DNA of 64,000 bases, taken from the NCBI GenBank assembly GCA_033063855.1, contig CP093831.1, positions 26,164,001 to 26,228,000 of the forward strand, written 5' to 3'. Position 1 is the stretch's first letter. Each line of letters opens with the position of its first letter. A program made the position numbers and the translations under genes. The notes beneath the pieces were generated by a model. It was not told the origin of the DNA, ran no database searches, and saw only the letters and a program-made list of their open reading frames with translations. This document shows positions 18,110 through 30,866 of this stretch, one piece after another. The stretch is from Smittia aterrima. Its lineage: Eukaryota; Arthropoda; Insecta; Diptera; Chironomidae.

Positions 18110-21100
18110 TTATTTCTTCACGGGCGTCTTTGAATTCTCGTTGATTATTGTGCTAGCGTTATCCGTAGCTTCGTCATTTATGCTCGGCTCCTCATCCACT
18201 TTCATATCTTCATCCTTCGTCTCTACCTTCGCGTCCAAATTTCCTGTGATTTTCTCAGACTCAGAAGCTTTCTTGTCATTCGCACTAAGTGATTTCTCGT
18301 CTGCCTCAGCTTTGATTTCTTTCGAATCGGAATAATCTTGTGCTGAGTCGTCTTTCTTTTCTTCTTTGATTTTCTCCTCGGGCTTAATCGATTCTTTATC
18401 TGATATTTTCATGTCCGAGCCGGCTTTGTCCATGACAATGGGCTTTATGTCATCTTCACTCGAGAGTTTCTCTAATTTTGGTTTGTCAATCTTCACCGCA
18501 GATAAATCTTTCGCTTCGCTCTTTGAGTTGTTTAGGTCTTTGTTGCCATTGCTAATATTTGGAATTTCAATTTTAAAACTCTTGTCATTCGAGACAGAAA
18601 CAGTAGCAATCGATACAGTTGGAGTGGTCGTCGAACTGACTCTCTCAATGCGTTCTTTGTTGGGATATTGAGATAATTGATTCTTTGATAGATTTAAACT
18701 TTGAGATGATGATGGAGATCGAGCGACGGGTTGAGGTGAAGTCGCTGGATTCATCATTGGATGGTTGTAAGAGCTGTTGCTTAAGCTAGATGGAGATGCT
18801 GATGGTGGCGCGAGAGGCGAGTAAAGATGAGCGGGAGGAGGAAGATTCCCTGGGTAGAGCGACATATGATGAGGTAAGCCCATGGATCTCATTGAAGGCA
18901 TTACCGAAGTGCTGGTGATGGGACTCGATGGTGATCCGCTTTGAGAGGATTGCGATACATGATGTTGCATATTCGAAAGCGAAGTGGGGATCTGTGGCAT
19001 CGAGAGACCTAACAACGATGGGTGCATTGGATATCCTGGATGCATTCCTGCTGGCGGACGAAGACCAACCATCTGAGGGAACAATCCAAGAAGATTGTAA
19101 GGGTTTCGTTGCATGAAGTGATGCTGCTGCATCATCTTTTCACGTTCGATCATTTCCTTTTCCCTTAATTCTCGCTCACGATGTTCTTTTTCGCGCTGTT
19201 CCCTTTCACGCATTTCCTTCTCTCGAAGTTCGCGCATTTCACGCTCACGCATTTCTTTCTCGCGCTGCTCACGTTCCCGCATTTCCTTTTCTCGTTGCTC
19301 ACGTTCCCGCATTTCCTTCTCGCGAAGTTCTCTTTCGCGTTCTCGAGCCTTCTCCTCTTCCCGAGCGATTCGATTCTTTTCTTCTTCCCTAGCGATACGA
19401 GCTCGATGTTCCTCCTCGAGTTTCATTCGTTCATGCAAGCCAGACAAATTAGGAGGAGCACGATAGAGATGAGATGCGTAAGGCGATGCTAGCTGAGAGT
19501 AGAGCGCGGCATGTGGATTTGAGCGCATCATGCTGTGCATCAACATATTTTGGTCTAAGTATAAAGATTCTGGATATCCTAAGGCCGCTGAGTTGAAGAG
19601 TCCGCCTTAAAGATAAAAAAATTCATTAGTTTTCAAAACTTTCCTTGAGAGAAGTTTAACTCACTTGGCATTCCCGGTATCGGACCGAAAGGTGAGAATG
19701 CGTCCATCGGGAATTGGGCTCCAGCTGGATGAATATGACGCTCATCAGGTCTATACGGTTGAAAGCCACTTCGAGCTAACAACTCTGATTGAATGTTTGC
19801 GGATTGTTGTTGATTTGGTGCATTGCTCAACCGAGGAATCTATGGAGATAAGAAGTTCAGACAAATTCTCTATAATTAAAAATGTTTTATTACCTTTTTG
19901 TCGGGTGGCTGTGGAGACGTCAAATTTCTTATGTCAGTCTGTCGATTGTCGTATTGAATACCACGAGAACGACTCGGCTCGTGTTCTTTCTCACTCACTC
20001 TTGGGTTGTTATTAGGGTTTTTACTTTCTCCGACTTGTTGTATCATCTCTTCGTCTTTAACATCTTGTTGCTTCGCTAAGCTACGAAGAGCAGCAGCAAA
20101 GGACTGGTTGTCACTTCGATTGTTTGCAGAGTTATTTTGCAGCTTTTGTTGATGCATCTGGGAGTTCATGTGCGCTGGTAAAACAGCCGGTGGTTGCTGT
20201 TGATTATGATGATGCATTGATGAAGGAACTGGGCTACTTTCTGGTCGCTTCTGACCGAATTTTGAATGCACTGAAGAGGGAAAAGTTTTATTAGAAGTTT
20301 CGAAAGAATGTCAAGTTAAATTCACTTACGCATATCATTTGTAGGATGACCTGGATGAGCTGTAATGCCTCGTTTGTCAGCGAGATGTTTCGGTGAACTG
20401 TTCTTCTTGTTTTGTAAATGCCGATTACCAATTATGGGCTAGAGATTTGTTTCAAAAGTTAGTGTCAAGAGAAACATTTAAAAAAGTAATCAAACTTACT
20501 TCTCGCAATTTATCGATGCACTTTTGTCCGCTTGGTAGACGAGCGATTGAAACATCGGGACCGTCTTCTGGTGGAGGAGGTTGAGGCGCCCAGTTGTACT
20601 CTCTCTTCTCAAGAGGAACTCCTAGACGATCATATTGAGCCGCTTGTTGTCTATAAATAATAAAGATTATTATCATTAACATCAAATTATCTGCTAATCA
20701 ACTCACTTGAGATATTCGTAACAATCCAAGCAAACGACGGCGTACTCGCCGTTTTCAAGTAGCAGCCCGCCATCCGACTTTCGATTTGCAACAAACGGAA
20801 ACTCTTTGATTGGGAGAGCTCTAACCCGTTTCCGGTAAGTTTTGATTCCACAGAGATGACAACAATAATCGTGCCAATTGTATTCTCTCTCTGATGGTGC
20901 TATCGTGTTTTGAGCATCGTGTTTCCTCCATTGCGTTAGTAATGAATGATAACAGAAAGTGCAAACCAGGGCCGAGCCGTCAGGTCGAAGTTGCTCAGCG
21001 TTAGGATGTGGCTTGTGTTTCACGAGGAAGGGGAAATACGGCCGCGAACCCTGTGAATTCAAAGCACGATTAGACATCACGTCACCATCGCAATTAAATC

Positions 21101-23616
21101 AATTCTCACCTCTTTATTTGCGTATAAGAGTCTAGCTATAGACAAGTCTGAATGCAATCCGCAGACAAGGCAATAAATTGATGTTGTCGATGCCGCCAAT
21201 GGTGGCGTCGTAATTCCCACAAGACTTCGCGGACTCGGAGAAATTGAATTTGAAATTGGCGACGGGATGTTATAACTATAAAAAAATTAATTCAAAATCA
21301 TTTATGAAAAAGAAATTCAAATGAAAAAATCTCACCGTCGATGCTCCAAAGGAATTCTGTCAGCATCCATTGACTCCCATTGAGAAGCCATCGCTCGATA
21401 GCAGCGGGAACAAGCGAGAACACGTCCAGGGCCATTTTCACTTGTCTTTAAACACGGGAAATGCATTGCGTGTGAGTTCATATGCTCTGCACTTGTCGAC
21501 AACCACTCTAAATGTGCGGGATTGTAAACTTGTTTACAGATGTAACAGCTGATAAAGAGATTATCGTTAGTGAGAGTTGAAACTTTGTTACAAGCTTTTA
21601 ACACATACGGAAAGCCATGGCCATTTTCAGTAATTCCCTGAGGCGAGCTACTGGGTTCGCGACGACTGTAGCTCTTCTGTAAAGCTTGCTGCGATGCATA
21701 AGGATCTTTGGAAGAGTTTGATGGGTCGTAAGGCTGAAATGAGGAAGAGTTATAAATCCTATTCGACATTCCAAGGTGATCAAGCGATTTCTTACTTTGT
21801 AACGAACGCTCAATGCATTCGAATCATGAGCAATAGACTTTGATGAGTTTGCATGCGGTGGTAGTGGAACACCCGAAGCTGGAGAGGATGGAACATGATG
21901 AGGCACTTGCTCGCGTTGTGTTGGTTGTTGCGATGGCATTGATGAGTTAGAGAACTGCAAGAGACGATCGTCGGATGATGTTCCAGGTGTAGCACCTTCA
22001 GCCAAGTGCATGTTCTGCTGATTACAAGACACGCAGATTTGTACCATTCCTTGAGGACTAATTGGGCTTGCATTTGGTGGAGCTGGCTTCGACTTTATAA
22101 ATGGATAATAAGGCTCACGCTCTGCATTTGCACAACAATAAACGAGCCGAAGCTGACTCGAAATACAGTCTGAAGCACAAACGTAGCATACAAATGTGGT
22201 TCGGTCTGCCGCAGCTTGACGCTTTCGTAAAGCGTAGCGTCTCTCTGTGTCAGGAGTTCCACGTGCCTGAAAAAGAAAAAAGATTTTTTGTTTTTGTCAT
22301 GAAAATAATTTTCTCCTTTTGAAATGTTGAATCCTTACATTGAAATTCTGCCATTGAGCCATCAGATGATTGTAACACGATTTACATGCTTGCACCATTC
22401 CTTTCGGATCCTTTGGACGAGAGCGAGCTGGTCGAGCGTGACTTTCATCAAAGATAGGAAAGAAAGGTTTTTCAAAATCTTTCGTGTCCTTTGGGACGCA
22501 AGTGCTGAGCTCTAACAGACTTCCCCGACGTTGCTCTTCACCACAAACGTAGCAAACCTCAGTCACTGAGTTTTTGTCAGGCATAGAAAGGTCTAAGATA
22601 TCTGTCCCGCCCCCGATGCTTCCTCCTCCAGCACTACCAGTCGATGAGTTGCTATTGCTACCGATTCCCTGAATTGAGCTTAAGTTGACGCTGTTGCTTC
22701 CAATCGACGAGTTTCGCAAGTCAAGTGCTGAGCAATCGTCATCGGCAGCCGAGAGTCGCGATTGAGACGGAAAATTTGTATTAGATGATACCGTTACGTT
22801 ACTATTTAGTTGCGGAGCCGCAGTTGTCAGAGACGGTGAGGGCGACGAGTATGAATTCGAAAAGTTAGCTAACTTAAACTTCCTCTGGGCGAACGACGAT
22901 GGTTGACTGGCCGTAAATCCCATGTCGAGAGGTTTGGAAGCGCCAGGATTGTCTCGTGATTGTGGCCGAGAGTTTGGTGCTCTCTCGTTTCTGCTATTTG
23001 GACGAGACAGTCCTCCACTCGTCGGCTCGCTCTTAGGGTTTTTAGTCGATAACATATCACCGGGTTTGTTGGCTAAGCCATTGTTGGATTCACTTTGAAT
23101 CATTTTGTTGTCAGAAAAGTTGAGAAAATCATTTGATGATTGTCTCGGATTGGTTGTGAGCTGAGGTCCACCTTCAGTTGTTAGTCCAAGCATCTGAGAT
23201 GCATATTCTCCTTGCATTGCCATGTCTGCTCCAGTGAATGGCTTTCCATCGTTGCGCTTGGACCAGTAAAGACGTTGCATATGCGGCTTCCCATCTCGCT
23301 CGTAGGCATCCCATTGATAGTTCAGATTGCTGAAGCATAAGTAGCAAGTTTTCACAGTCAACTGGTTAGGCTGAATCGGATTACAACCAGAAGGTGGCTC
23401 GTGAGACTCCAAGAATTGAAAGTAGGACTCTGTTGGTTTCTCGGTATTTGGTTTGATTCTTAACTGATATGAATCTAAAGCTCCGTTCGACCCACACACG
23501 AAACAAGTCCCTACAGCAGAAGCATCATCGCCTCCTCCCTTCGGGTTTAACTTCGTTGAAGTCTCTATCAGCTCTTGACGTAGCTCTTTTTTTATGTAGG
23601 CTTTCGCTTTTTCCAT
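18110..23616 (-). CDS. GSE1-like nuclear protein with six paired-CxxC modules
   Basis: Ten coding exons on the minus strand: 22339-23616, 21796-22266, 21336-21733, 21110-21275, 20707-21050, 20500-20650, 20330-20438, 19894-20270, 19665-19839, 18110-19605; 1,654 residues with all phases compatible. The N-terminal two thirds hold six modules of the form CxxCG - about 50 residues - CxxCYxxLxxQW - about 12 - RxY (for example CYVCGEEQ with CKSCYNHLMAQW), likely zinc-binding. Around 1029-1040 is SFAAALRSLAKQ, very like the SFAAALRKLAKQ motif of vertebrate GSE1 (genetic suppressor element 1, a BRAF-HDAC/CoREST-associated protein). About 1220-1315 is a long Arg/Glu/Lys helix, as in GSE1. The C-terminus is acidic, Lys/Ser-rich. 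Modules continue across splice junctions (QWQNFN|ARGTPDTERRY), supporting the exon model. The orthologue call rests on one motif and architecture. A 5' UTR intron acceptor lies near 23665. Confidence 0.65.
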
Positions 23617-25364
23617 TATTTTACAAGTCTAATATTGTTTTCGTGGACGACTGTCACTGCACCTAAAATGAGAAGAAACGCATTGTTAAAAGCTCTTTGG
23701 AATGTTTACAGTTTGTTAAATGAGCAACTTTGTATGTTAATTTAAAGTATTCTAGTTAGAAAAGATTGATCCATAAAGTGAGAAACTAAAAGTAGTTCAA
23801 ATCGCTTCCGAAAACATTTATCTCAAAAGTTTGCGTTTGAAACACATTGGTCAATAACAAGATCAGATGATTACATATTCATTAGATGCGGATTTCTCAA
23901 GCTATCGTTCTTCTGGAATCACTGGATTTACATTCCGTTTTCTACGAATATGGGAAGATTGCGTAAGGAATAAAAGAGATAATCTCATACGGGAATTAGA
24001 ATGAAGCGAGTGAGAGAGAGAGACAACCGAAAAAAAGTAGTAAACTGCACAGATCCAGTGTAAACTTTGTATTGTCTTGTATATTATTTGATCTTGTTGT
24101 TGTTGCTCCCCCATCATCACTTCTTCTTGTTGCTTCCCTGTGATATTTTTTTTTTCTTCGCAATTCTAATTTTCACTCTAATTTCGACTTCAATAAAAAT
24201 CACCGCTGCTGCTTACAACGTCGTTTTGTTCTCAGCGATAAATTTTAGCTTATGATGGGAGCGTTTGTGTGAAGCATAAGATTCGCTTCTCCATCAAAAG
24301 CAATGGCTCCATCTTCAAATATCAACAAGCACACCGGAAAGGTAAGCGTTAACGCACTAGACGATACTCACTTTCATTCACGACTTTTCAGTAGGCAAAG
24401 TCACATTTGCATATCCATAAAACTTAAAATTTCGGATTTTATGACTGCAGCTATGTCAAATCCAACCCTCTCATGATTTTTTTTCTCCTCTTTTTCGTTC
24501 GGTCGTAGGTTTCGGAGTTCGATGAATTTTCGACGGAGTTTTTTGGTTAAAATTGAACTTCTGGTTGGGCTTTGGAGAGCTCACGATCAAGCCTGACACT
24601 TAATTTGTGTTGGTTCACTGTTACAGTCGACGCGGACTCATTCCTTGTTAGTTTTATGAAACTTTTTTGTTTAAAAACTATCAATTAGCATTTCCACACT
24701 CGAGTCCTCGTTTGGAGTATATTTAGTTATCACACATTTCACTACACTACGTTAAGGGTTTTGCACAATAGTTTTGGACCAACGATCATCGTTTTGGCTT
24801 GTAAACACTCGCAATTGACTTGATTCAAATTTCTTTTACAAAAATTCGGAAAGATGATGTAGTTCGTAAGCTTCAGGCTTGACATGAGTTACGAGCCCTT
24901 CAGTTTTCAAGGTTCCATGTTTGATTAATTTCGAAAGCTGAGGGAACAATTGCTCAAATCAAGATTTGAATTTGAAATCAGCGTTAAAAACAGCATTCAA
25001 AAGACAACTTGCTCAGTTTTGAGCAACGCAATAATTTTGCAAGACTTTTTTAAAAAAAATTATGCGGCCGGTGAATACTTTGTTACATCCAGAGCTTGTG
25101 GGGGGTTTCAATGCTACGTGATTAATGAATATGGAAGGAATGGATATTTATTTCCATATTTGACGCAAATATTTTTCATCCTTGAATGACTTCTGGCAAT
25201 CAATTCTTCTTAAAGTTAATGAAAAACAACTTCACATTCTCTTATCTTGTAAATAATCTTTCATAGCCATAAAACATTTATTGCTCAATTATTATCACAT
25301 ATTTGTTAAAATTATTTGCATTGTTTTTATATTTAGAAATTGGTCTTCGCTGCAATGATCCGGT
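23617..25364. other. Non-coding interval upstream of the GSE1-like gene
   Basis: Contains the probable 5' UTR and promoter of the GSE1-like gene and the 3' flank of dnr1. One isolated plus-strand coding-like exon stands out at 24303-24341 (MAPSSNINKHTGK, then a good GTAAGC donor), but no continuation was found. Otherwise nothing is recognised. Confidence 0.5.
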
Positions 25365-28300
25365 TTAGGTAAAGTACACGACAGAAGTACTCTCGATTTT
25401 GACTCTGCACAGCGGACATATTTCGCACCTGTTCAAATAATGGAAATAAACTTTAGTCGGCTTAGTCATGATAAAAATATCTCGAACTTACTTTTGGGCA
25501 CAGCTACGGCAACAACTGAGATGAGCGCAAGGGAGGAAGAGCGTATCAATTTTGTGATCCATGCAGATCGTACACGTCAAGTCCGTTCGTTTTGCGTCAG
25601 TCGTTTCATTAATAGAATTTTGTCCACAATCCTCCAGATGTTGCTGAGTTGATACATCAATTCCACGAGCGTGAAGAATTCTGCGCGAGTTATCGTACAA
25701 TTCTCTAAACGTGAGACGTATATCGAAAACATATTTTTTCCCGAGTTCTGTGTCTTCATTGAACATTGAGATGATTGTTCCCTGTTGAATGAAATCGGTT
25801 TAAGAAAATTGTCAAGGAAGATATTAATATTTTTTGACTCACCTTTAGGTCTCGAATGAATTGCGTCTCGACATTCTTATGAACCGTTTGACAGCTGTAA
25901 AATGCATGTTTCTCTGTTAACGATCGGTACAGTGTTGCAGCAATTCGATGCGACGCGAATTTCACAACCAAATTTGACACGACGAAATCTTTGTCGAGAT
26001 AGCAAAGATGAAAGCACCGGCGAAGGGATTTTGCTGATTCAACAGCTGAGAATGGAATAGAAAATGATTCGCTGGGGTTGCTGTTGCGTCGAACTGATAG
26101 ACCGACTGGCGACACTGCAATTTGAATTGAATCGTTACGTGGATGTGATGATCCGTTCTCTGACATTAGATTGCCTTCAAAAGTTTCTTCTCCGAATTTT
26201 TTGAGCGTAGCAAATTCTTCGAGAAGCCAATATTTCGCGGATGAGACTGTCATTGAGTTAATTTTTAAATGTTCTCGAGCGACAGAGAGGAAGAAGTCGT
26301 CAGGTAGTTCCGTTCTATTAATCAAGGTAACTGGGTCATCATCATCCGGTAGCATCATGTGCTCCACATAATTCTCAATGATGAACCTCTCCAAATGATT
26401 GTTTTCACTTTCAACGTTATCAGCTTTCATTTCGTCAACAAATGATCTTCTTCGTCCCGTTCGATTGATTCTTTGTGCACGTTGACTTAGTTGTTTGATT
26501 AATTTTTGGTTATTCTCCGCCATCAGATCTGATGAAATTTTAACGCCTTCGGCTTGTGATAAGAGGGCAATGAGACGAGCAGCTTGCACCCAATCCGTTG
26601 GATGAATTTCAGCGTCGAGTAACATCTGTCGCGCTTGCAAGTAAAAGATTTCTCTGTGGAGGAAAAGCGACGCAAATTGTTGACTTCTCGTATATTAATA
26701 GATTTGTTTCTTCTTACCTCACACTCTCTTGCAAAATGAGATGGCCTGGCACCCAAAACTTCACTCTCAGCTCGAGCATTGTGGGGCCCTCTCCTCGATG
26801 ACGTTTGTCCAGTGGATTTCTTAAGTTGATCCATTGTTTGATGTTTGGATTTGGCGACTCCTGGTTCGCATAAAGAAGGCCAAAGTAATCTGTTTCGCAA
26901 ATAATTCCCAAGTCGTGACACACCTGGAGAGTTAATGTAAAATCGGGTTATCATTGAGCAAACTTGCATTGCCTCAATTGAAGCGTTAATCTGACGAACG
27001 AAGCAGTTTTAATCGAAAAGTGCTTGAAGGTGTTAAATAGAACTTTGTAAAATCTTAAAATGTTTCAAGTTGACCTTAACGGAATCATTTCGAAATCGAT
27101 CATAAAACAAAATCTAATCGATATTTGTACACGTTTCCTTTACTTGTTTTTTTAGCTTAATCTTCTGAGAAGTTTACTACGCTTTTCATATTTTATTCCG
27201 GTCGGCAGAGAAGTGTGTTCTCATTTTCACCTCAAAAACAACATGTTGCCGTCCTCGAATATAAATAGTACGGAGAACATTTTGATAAACAATCGCTGAG
27301 CGATATAAAGCTTTACCGCCATCGAGTCAACGAACTTCGGATATGCCGTTCAAAATCAGCGTCTTAAATTACGTCGATAGCTCTCGTCATTTGTCTAGAC
27401 GTGCTCTAAAGCTAAAGCTCGAAGAGATCACTTGTTTATTCTCTTCCGAACACGAACATGCCGCAATCTCATGACTCATTGCGATCGGTGAGTTACAGAG
27501 TAAGCCTTCGATTTTACGTGTCGTTGCATTCGAATGCCGCCTTGATAACGCAACGATATCTTCCTTCAAGTGCTGTAAACAAAACGCTACGAAGTTTGTT
27601 TATCATCAACCGAAAAGAAGAAAACTTTTGAGGGGGAAAGAGAACGGCGATCGTCTTTATCGGTGTTCGCTTGTTTCTAATGCAATTGATGAAGACCACA
27701 AAGTGACCACGAGCAAGCGAAGTGAAACAAGCAACGACTTCAACGACAAATATTCGTGTATGAAGAATATACACGAACACAGAACCGCGCAATTCAGATA
27801 TCTGTTTTCGCTAATTTCTCTAGATACGGAGCTGTTGTATTCGTTCGATGATTGTGGACTTTGGAACTTTGAATATTTTTTTGTACTTTGTACGCTCTCT
27901 GGGCACCAGCAAGTGAACATTTGTTGAATTAAAATTAAATGCTCTAACCGATTCAACTGTCATTAGATACGTCAGCAAGATAAAAGAATTGGGAGAAGAT
28001 TAAAGCTTTCTTATCTCCAGATAAATCCTATTATCAGTGAACGACTCAAGCGAGATTTGTTGAATTCTCTAAAACAATTTAACTATTCGCGCACTGTCAT
28101 CGATCAAGTTCAATGCTTTGAATCATAAACGTTTAAACGCCTAAATTGTCGTCGTTCTGATTGCTCTCGTACGACATCCGCTTCTCATTGAAGAGTTGTT
28201 TATTTGCGTTTACGCGTTGTGCAATTTGTTTTTTCGTTGATTACGCGAGCATGATTTACTCGTTTTCTTTTTATTGCTAAAATTCCTGGCCCTGAAGCGC

Positions 28301-28867
28301 GCTCGATTTCAATCAACCAAGAATGTTGCAAAACTGATTTTTTAGAAACGTTCGCGCCCTCCATGCTCAATTGCTTGAATGCAATCGCAACGATGACCGT
28401 CAATCAGCTGTTTAGACAATGATTCCGTGTCAAATACGTAACAAAGAAGAGGATCAGTGAATACAAATCACATACACAACGAATCTACGTGCAATCTTGA
28501 GTGAACGACATTTTTTTTATCGTATTTTCTTGTTTTGATGACACAATTATTGGTCGTGGCTTAATCTTTTTCATTTCAAATGTTGACATGTGCTCGTTCA
28601 CGCGAGATTGAAGCTCTAAAGAATTTTCATTATCAAACTTCTTTAAATAAAGAGCGAGATCTGTTTCTAATTTCGTCCGGCAAAAGTGATAAGACTTCAT
28701 AGCAACATGACGAGCCTTTTACATTTAAAACCCTTTCGCACTTCACTGATAAAGCGACAGTTTAGATAAGAACTTACTTTGTTCAGACAATCGGCTGCAA
28801 TCGAATTTTTTTCACTTCTCACTGCAATATTTAATTTGCTTCCCGGTATGTTCACTAAAAACCACAT
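25365..28867 (-). CDS. dnr1: FERM-RING E3 ubiquitin ligase (Dnr1 / MYLIP-IDOL family)
   Basis: Five exons on the minus strand: 28778-28867, 26718-26923, 25843-26653, 25492-25781, 25365-25428; 486 residues (human MYLIP is 445). Exon 1 (MWFLVNIPGSKLNIAVRSEK...) lies beyond a 1,854-nt intron and aligns with the MYLIP start; exon 2 continues in frame as VCHDLGIICETDYFGL. FERM F1-F3 spans about residues 1-390 (LRVKFWVPGHLILQE, HAFYSCQTV, LGKKYVFDI). A C3HC4 RING is at 439-480 (CTICMDH...CAHLSC..C...CEICPLC), the last two cysteines supplied by exon 5. MYLIP/IDOL degrades LDL-receptor family proteins and myosin regulatory light chain. Drosophila Dnr1 restrains the caspase Dredd in Imd immune signalling. 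An expanded stretch between F2 and F3 is unlike MYLIP. Confidence 0.85.
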
Positions 28868-29147
28868 TTTTTTTGCTTCTGAGTCTACAGTTTCAAGGGA
28901 AATTTATTTATGTTCATCAAGTTAACTTTTATATTTTTTTATAAATCAATTTTTAACTTTTTAGTAATCTTTTCTTGCACCTGTTCTGATGAGAGACTGT
29001 TTGATACTAAAACTTTTATATTCTGCGCTCTTACTTTAAAGTATTACTCGGAACGATTTTTTAGTTGTGTTTGTAAATGTAAAGTCGACTGAAATTGAAA
29101 GCTCTTTGGATTGCAAGCTTTTAAATTTAAAATTCTGCTTTGAAAGA

Positions 29148-30866
29148 TTAGTTGAGATACAAACGACAATTCTTTGAGCCACAGTTGCAATAAATTTTCT
29201 CGTCACGGAATTTGTAATCAATTGTGATTTCCTCAGCAACCTCGATCTTACGATTTGTGTAGAAGAGAAGTCGCTCTTTGCCGTCAATAATAAATGGGAG
29301 AACCGCAGCGTTCGGCTGAAAATTCGACATGAGTTTAATTTTTTGTAGAAACCGAAGAGAATAGAATTTACCTCGCAAGAATGGTTGATGAACTTGCTGT
29401 TGTTTCCCGCAACATTCCCGTCAACGACACCACCGGATCGAAGCGAAAACAAGTAATCAGCCTTAACTTCGTTTTTGTAAATAATTTCACGATAGTCTGC
29501 TTCATATTGATCGATAACTTCGCCCTCGTATTCAGCAAATAATTCGCCTTTCTTGATAAGTCGTTTTGCGAAAGCTCCTGTTCCTTGAATCAAAGATTCT
29601 TTAACGAGGAAAATTTCATTCGAATCCAATTTGCTCAAGTCTGTTTTAATCTTTAATATGTCTTCGGAATCAGCTACGGGTTTTGGATTAATTGTTCTTC
29701 TTGGTCTTTCTTTAAGCATTCCCGGAGATACCATTGCCTGAAGAGAGAGAAATTAGAATCTTTCTGATCTGATTATCTAATAAAATATTTACCTTTAACA
29801 TCGACACTAGTTCATTGACTTTAAGATCGATTCGTTTAAACTTTTCCGAGTCAACTTTGGCACGATATGAAAGTTTTAAGATTAAATCTTCATAGCCTTT
29901 CATCTTTTCCAAGAATTCCGAACGAATATTGACTTTTGGTTTTGTTGATGGTTCAGTTTTCTTCTCTGCAGGCTTCTCGACTGGTTCCTGTTTTATAACT
30001 TTGTTGGATATTTCGACAAGAGCACTTTGTTTCTTCAGAACAACATTGAAATTCTTAACTTTAGATGAAGGAATCTTATTTTCTTTTTGATTGTCCTTGC
30101 TTTTCTTCTCAACAAGAGCCAACTTCTGTTCTGAATTATTAACTTTTAGAGAAGATACTTTTGGCACTTGAACAATTTTTAACGATGAAGCCTCTTTCTT
30201 ATTCTCCTTCTGAATATTCTTGCTTTTCTTCTCAGCAAGAGCCAACTTATGTTCTGAATTATCAACTTTTAGAGCAGTTACTTTAGGCTTTGGATCAACT
30301 TTCAACGATAAAACCTGCTTCTCATTTTCTTTCTGAATGTTGTTGTATTTCTTTTCAGCAAGAGCTAACTTTTGTTCTTGATAAGGTTTCAATTTTGAAG
30401 GAACATTGATCGCTTTGTTTGTGATGTCGGAAAACAAACCACGCTTCTTCGTCTCAATATTACTGGCCTTCTGATCTTTCTTATGAACCTGTTTCACTTG
30501 AATTTTGGCTTCTGGAACCTTCAAAGGAGACGCGTCTTGATCTTTCTTCATCATGTTCAGAGCAACAACGAAAGTATTAAATCTTTTGAAATAAAGTTCT
30601 TCGGTTTCTGGCGTCCACTTCTTTAGCCATGCTTCGTCACAAGATTCAGAGCCTTTCTTGTAAAATTTAATGATGTAGCTTGTTTTACATCCACCAGACT
30701 CAATTTGCGTAACCTAGAAATTGAAATTTTATTGTGAAATTAGTGAATTTGCGAGAAAATCATTGAAATCCAAGTTTATTCTTACCTTTCCAGGCCAATG
30801 ATAAGAATTTTTTGTTTCTGCGAATACATTTTCGCCCACAGCAAATGAATTACGAATATTTTTCAT
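29148..30866 (-). CDS. SET-domain protein with N-terminal PWWP/chromo-like barrel
   Basis: Exons 30786-30866, 29793-30713, 29372-29737 and 29148-29315 (minus), all phase 0, 511 residues. N-terminus: FAVGENVFAETKNSYHWPGK and a continuing beta-rich stretch to about residue 75, like a PWWP or chromo-barrel reader. Middle: Lys-rich, with three repeats of about 45 residues each carrying KLALxEKKxxNxQKEN and SLKV. C-terminal SET domain from about 372: GTGAFAKRLIKKGE, YEGEVID, NNSKFINHSCEPN (split by intron 3), EEITIDYKF, and post-SET CNCGSKNC at 499-506. These are the SAM- and lysine-binding motifs of Set1/NSD/SUV39-class methyltransferases. The catalytic region appears complete; Ile replaces Tyr in the usual TYDY. 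Substrate unknown. Too short to be Mes-4/NSD or Trx. No clear orthologue is recognised. Confidence 0.75.

Noticed and set aside
21759..21795. 37-nt intron in the GSE1-like gene ending at AATAG
   Set aside because: Too short to splice. The acceptor TCATTTCAG at 21734 gives a normal 62-nt intron in the same frame.
28485..28700. 71-codon minus-strand frame (MKSYHFCRTKLETD...) preceded by a plausible acceptor
   Set aside because: Lies in dnr1 intron 1. Codon use is reasonable, so an alternative exon is possible, but splicing exon 1 to it would truncate the FERM domain and no homology was recognised.
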